Below are positions 61,558 through 64,000 of a stretch of DNA of 64,000 nt, piece by piece. The stretch's first letter is position 1; each line of letters starts with the position of its first letter. The DNA is from JANQRZ01 sp965214485 (GTDB taxonomy: Bacteria; Bacteroidota; Rhodothermia; Rhodothermales; JANQRZ01), in contig CBDCBW010000015.1 in the NCBI GenBank assembly GCA_965214485.1, positions 310,001-374,000 on the forward strand, given 5' to 3'. Position numbers and translations under genes: made by a program. A model generated the notes under the pieces. The model was not told the origin of the DNA, did no database searches, and saw only the letters and a list, made by a program, of their open reading frames with translations.

Positions 61558-62499
61558 TTACGGGATGAAGAGCGTCGAGACGGACTCGTCGGCGTAGATG
61601 CGGTGGATGGCGTCGGCGAAGTGGTCGGCGACGGAGATCACCTCGATCTTGTCCGAGGTCCGCTTGAGTGGGACGGTATCGGTGACGAGGAGGCGGCGGA
61701 TCGGCGAGGCCTCGAGGCGGTCGTAGGCCGGGCCGGAGAGCAGGGCGTGCGTCGCGGCGGCCTCGATGCTGAGCGCGCCGGCGTCGGACAGCGCTTCGGC
61801 GGCGGAGACGAGCGTCCCGGCGGTGTCCACCATGTCGTCGAGCAGGAGCACGTCGCGCCCGCGCACATCGCCGATGATGTGCATCACCTCGGCCACGTTC
61901 TGGCGGGGCCGCCGCTTGTCGATCAGCGCGAGCTCCGAGTGGAGCCGCTTAGCGTAGGCGCGGGCGAGCTTGAGCGAGCCCACGTCCGGGGCAACGACGA
62001 CGAGGTTGTCGTCGGCCTGCTCGCGCAGGTGCTCGATGAGGACCGCCGAGCCGTAGAGGTGATCGACGGGGATGTCGAAGAAGCCCTGGAGCTGCGAGGC
62101 GTGGAGGTCCATCGTCAGCACCCGGTCGACGCCGACGGTCGTGAGGACGTTGGCGAGGGCCTTCGAGGCGATCGAGACGCGGGGCTGGTCCTTGCGGTCC
62201 TGCCGGGCGTAGCCGAAGTACGGCATGACCGCCGTGACCCGGGACGCGCTCGCGCGCTTCGCCGCGTCGATCAGGAAGAGCAGCTCGAGCCAGTTCTCCG
62301 CCGGCGGCGGCGTCGTCTGGATGATGAAGAGGTCGGTCCCGCGAATCGACTCGTCGTAGCGGACGTAGATCTCCCCGTCCGAGAAGTCGCGGATCGTGAC
62401 GCCGCCGAGCTCCTGTCCGTAGGCGCGGGCCACCGCCTGCGCGAGCGCGGGGTGGGAGCGCCCGGCGAAGAGCGAGATCGGGAGGTCGTTGGAGAGCAC
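61558..62499 (-). CDS. prs: Ribose-phosphate pyrophosphokinase
   Basis: 313 residues from GTG at 62499. Makes PRPP from ribose 5-phosphate and ATP. LFAGRSHPALAQAVA, FSDGEIYVRYDESIRGTDLFIIQ, the ATP loop YARQDRK, and the PRPP-binding loop VLLLDDMVDTAGTL are present. The ATG at 62583 would add 28 non-conserved residues and is rejected. Confidence 0.95.
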   Translation of the reverse strand: MLSNDLPISLFAGRSHPALAQAVARAYGQELGGVTIRDFSDGEIYVRYDESIRGTDLFIIQTTPPPAENWLELLFLIDAAKRASASRVTAVMPYFGYARQDRKDQPRVSIASKALANVLTTVGVDRVLTMDLHASQLQGFFDIPVDHLYGSAVLIEHLREQADDNLVVVAPDVGSLKLARAYAKRLHSELALIDKRRPRQNVAEVMHIIGDVRGRDVLLLDDMVDTAGTLVSAAEALSDAGALSIEAAATHALLSGPAYDRLEASPIRRLLVTDTVPLKRTSDKIEVISVADHFADAIHRIYADESVSTLFIP

Positions 62500-62600
62500 G
62501 GGGCAGGGGTTGGGTGAGCAACCGGAGCGGAGAAACGGGCAACGTCCACCCGTGAGAGGCGGCGCTGGAGGGGAACCCCTCAACGGGGGATCCCTCGACG

Positions 62601-62671
62601 TTGCCCGGGGAGGACTCGAACCCCCACTAACAGGACCAAAACCTGCTGTGCTGCCATTACACCACCGGGCA
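62601..62671 (-). tRNA. tRNA-Gln (anticodon TTG)
   Basis: Minus strand: acceptor TGCCCGG/CCGGGCA, D-arm GTGTAATGGCAGCAC, anticodon stem GCAGG/CCTGT with loop TTTTGGT (anticodon TTG, reading CAA), T-arm GGGGGTTCGAGTCCTCCCC. Discriminator A; no encoded CCA. Confidence 0.93.
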
Positions 62672-62905
62672 GGGTGCGGATAAGCGTGCGCCGTGCGGCG
62701 GCAGAGGTCTCACCCGGACAGAAGGGCAAAAATAGCGCTCCGCCCCGCCCGCTGTCAACGACGCAGGGCGGCCCGAAGGAACGCGCGCGCGGCCTGCGTC
62801 GTGCCACCCGCCCGCTGAGGCCCGCACGGGGAGCTACTGCGCCTCTCGCCCGCGACGCCGGGCGCGCGCTTCGCCCCGTCCTCGCCCCGATTTCGCGAGG
62901 CCTTC

Positions 62906-63754
62906 ATGCCCTCGTCTCCCGCTTCTCTCCCCCCGATGGACGACCGCAACGCGATCGACGAACGCAGCGCGATCGGCGTCGTCGGCGGGCTCGGACCCTA
63001 CGCCGGGCTGGACCTCGTCAAGAAGGTCTTCGACAACACCGCCGCCTCGACCGATCAGGAGCACCTCCCGGTCGTGCTGATCTCGTACCCCGGCCATTTC
63101 CCCGACCGTTCGACCTACATCGCGGACCCGTCGAAGCCGAACCCGGTCCCGGCTCTCGCCGAGGTGCTCCGGCGGCTGGACGACGCGGGCTGTGCCGTCG
63201 CCGGGATGCCGTGCAACACGGCCCACGCGCCGGTGATCTTCGACGTGCTCCGCGAGAGGATGCAGCGCGAGGGACGGACCATCCGGCTCCTCAGCATCAT
63301 CGACGCCTGCGCCGAAGCGGCCCTGCGGCGCGACGCCGCCATCCGCCGCGTCGGCGTCCTCGCCACGAACTCGTCGCTGAAGACTCGGCTTCACTCCATC
63401 GCGCTGGAGAAGGTCGGGCTGGAGGGGGTACAGCCGGACTGGACCTTCCAGAACGAGGTCATCAACCCGGTGATCTTCGACGAGACGTGGGGCCTGAAGG
63501 CGCAGAGCGACCCGCCGACCGAGGAGTCGCGCCACCGCCTCCTGGCCGGCATCCGCCACCTCCGCGAGCGCGGGGCCGACGCCGTGGTGCTCGGCTGCAC
63601 CGAGCTTCCGCTCGCCGTGCCCGAGCCGGAGTTCGAGGGCACCCCCCTCATCGACTCGACGAACGCGCTCGCCCGGGCGCTCATCCGGGCGGGGCACGCG
63701 GACAAGCTCAAGCCGCTCCCCGAAGCGCTCGCGGAGAAGGCCGGGGGGGCGTGA
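62906..63754 (+). CDS. Aspartate/glutamate racemase family protein
   Basis: 282 residues; the ATG at 62936 is an alternative start. IGVVGGLGPYAGLDL, the first catalytic Cys in AGMPCNTAHAP and the second in VVLGCTELPLAV define the Asp/Glu/hydantoin racemase superfamily. Both cysteines are present, so racemase activity is likely; whether on Asp or another substrate is open. Cytoplasmic. Confidence 0.9.
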   Translation: MPSSPASLPPMDDRNAIDERSAIGVVGGLGPYAGLDLVKKVFDNTAASTDQEHLPVVLISYPGHFPDRSTYIADPSKPNPVPALAEVLRRLDDAGCAVAGMPCNTAHAPVIFDVLRERMQREGRTIRLLSIIDACAEAALRRDAAIRRVGVLATNSSLKTRLHSIALEKVGLEGVQPDWTFQNEVINPVIFDETWGLKAQSDPPTEESRHRLLAGIRHLRERGADAVVLGCTELPLAVPEPEFEGTPLIDSTNALARALIRAGHADKLKPLPEALAEKAGGA

Positions 63755-63834
63755 GGAAGGGGCACCGAGAGCGGGAGATTCTGCGCTTCAACGCCAGGCC
63801 CTTCTTCCGCTCTTTCCCGCTTCCGCTCCTCCGC

Positions 63835-63885
63835 TCTTCAGAGGGCGAATCTCTTCAGAGGGCGAATCTATTCAGAGGGCGAATC
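63835..63885 (+). repeat. 17-bp tandem repeat, 3 copies
   Basis: TCTTCAGAGGGCGAATC three times, the third with TATT for TCTT. Located in the 218-base gap 63755-63972, which otherwise holds only the promoter-like box at 63921. Confidence 0.85.
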
Positions 63886-63920
63886 CACAGACCCTTTCTC
63901 AACGAACCGCGCGGCGGGGT

Positions 63921-63928
63921 TATATTTC
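63921..63928 (+). promoter_or_regulatory. -7-like box TATATTTC
   Basis: Matches TAnnTTTG except the last base; 45 bases before a candidate ATG at 63973. Confidence 0.45.
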
Positions 63929-63972
63929 CGCATTGTTTCCCCGCGCTCAACCGTTCCCCGTCGGCCCTGCCT

Positions 63973-64000
63973 ATGCTGAGATTGGCTACTGCACGCTGCT
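63973..64000 (+). CDS. Possible start of a gene running off the window
   Basis: ATG followed by nine open codons (MLRLATARC) at the end of the window, downstream of a good -7 box. Too short to identify. Confidence 0.3.

Overview
The window is a high-GC bacterial chromosome segment. Several lines of evidence point to Bacteroidota in the wide sense, most likely Rhodothermota (Rhodothermales/Rubricoccaceae-like). At least six secreted proteins end in a type IX secretion (T9SS) type A sorting domain with a VFDVLGRRVAVL-like core. Many genes start after a pyrimidine-rich leader with no Shine-Dalgarno sequence. Several promoters carry a Bacteroidota-type -7 box close to TAnnTTTG. DUF2723/GT117 and arsenosugar genes fit this assignment. 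No rRNA is present; three tRNA genes are seen (Thr-CGT, Pro-CGG, Gln-TTG), all on the minus strand.

Layout. 1-8230 (-): four tightly packed genes for T9SS-exported proteins, namely an S8 protease with a beta-helix stalk and three paralogous propeller-like proteins, the last cut by the window edge. 8455-17077: mostly core genes (BtuF-like binding protein, AtuA-like protein, acetate kinase, ComEA-like HhH protein, RecO, a LexA-like regulator lacking its self-cleavage residues, an esterase, and two DUF4398/OmpA envelope lipoproteins). 17261-24738: a decaying island (HigBA-like toxin-antitoxin, tyrosine recombinase remnant, type IIL restriction-modification enzyme, trypsin-like protease, frameshifted RadC) ending next to tRNA-Thr/tRNA-Pro. 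25206-43663: valS, a three-gene phosphorelay (hybrid kinase, receiver, Hpt-receiver), an arsenosugar pair (AhpD-like protein and ArsS), HPF, topoisomerase I, YbeY and a GT117-type membrane protein. 43770-44926: a small insertion with a PIN toxin-antitoxin pair. 45001-46638: an M1 aminopeptidase.

46640-60011 is the most unusual part. The complete membrane pyrophosphatase gene hppA (57897-60011, -) is followed downstream by three displaced copies of its own 3' end. Between them sit two copies of a module made of a solo AraC-type HTH protein, a PD40/TolB-like lipoprotein and an S8-family protein with a T9SS tail, plus two toxin-antitoxin pairs. The module copies share nearly identical borders: the AraC gene with its upstream DNA, the lipoprotein promoter region, and the T9SS tail with its terminator and hppA remnant. 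Their central cargo has diverged. One S8 copy keeps the Asp/His/Ser triad and oxyanion Asn; the other has lost all four and is a predicted pseudopeptidase. This looks like an expanding cassette locus anchored on the hppA 3' end.

60113-64000 returns to housekeeping genes (pth, rplY/ctc, prs, tRNA-Gln, an Asp/Glu racemase family gene) and the probable start of one further gene.
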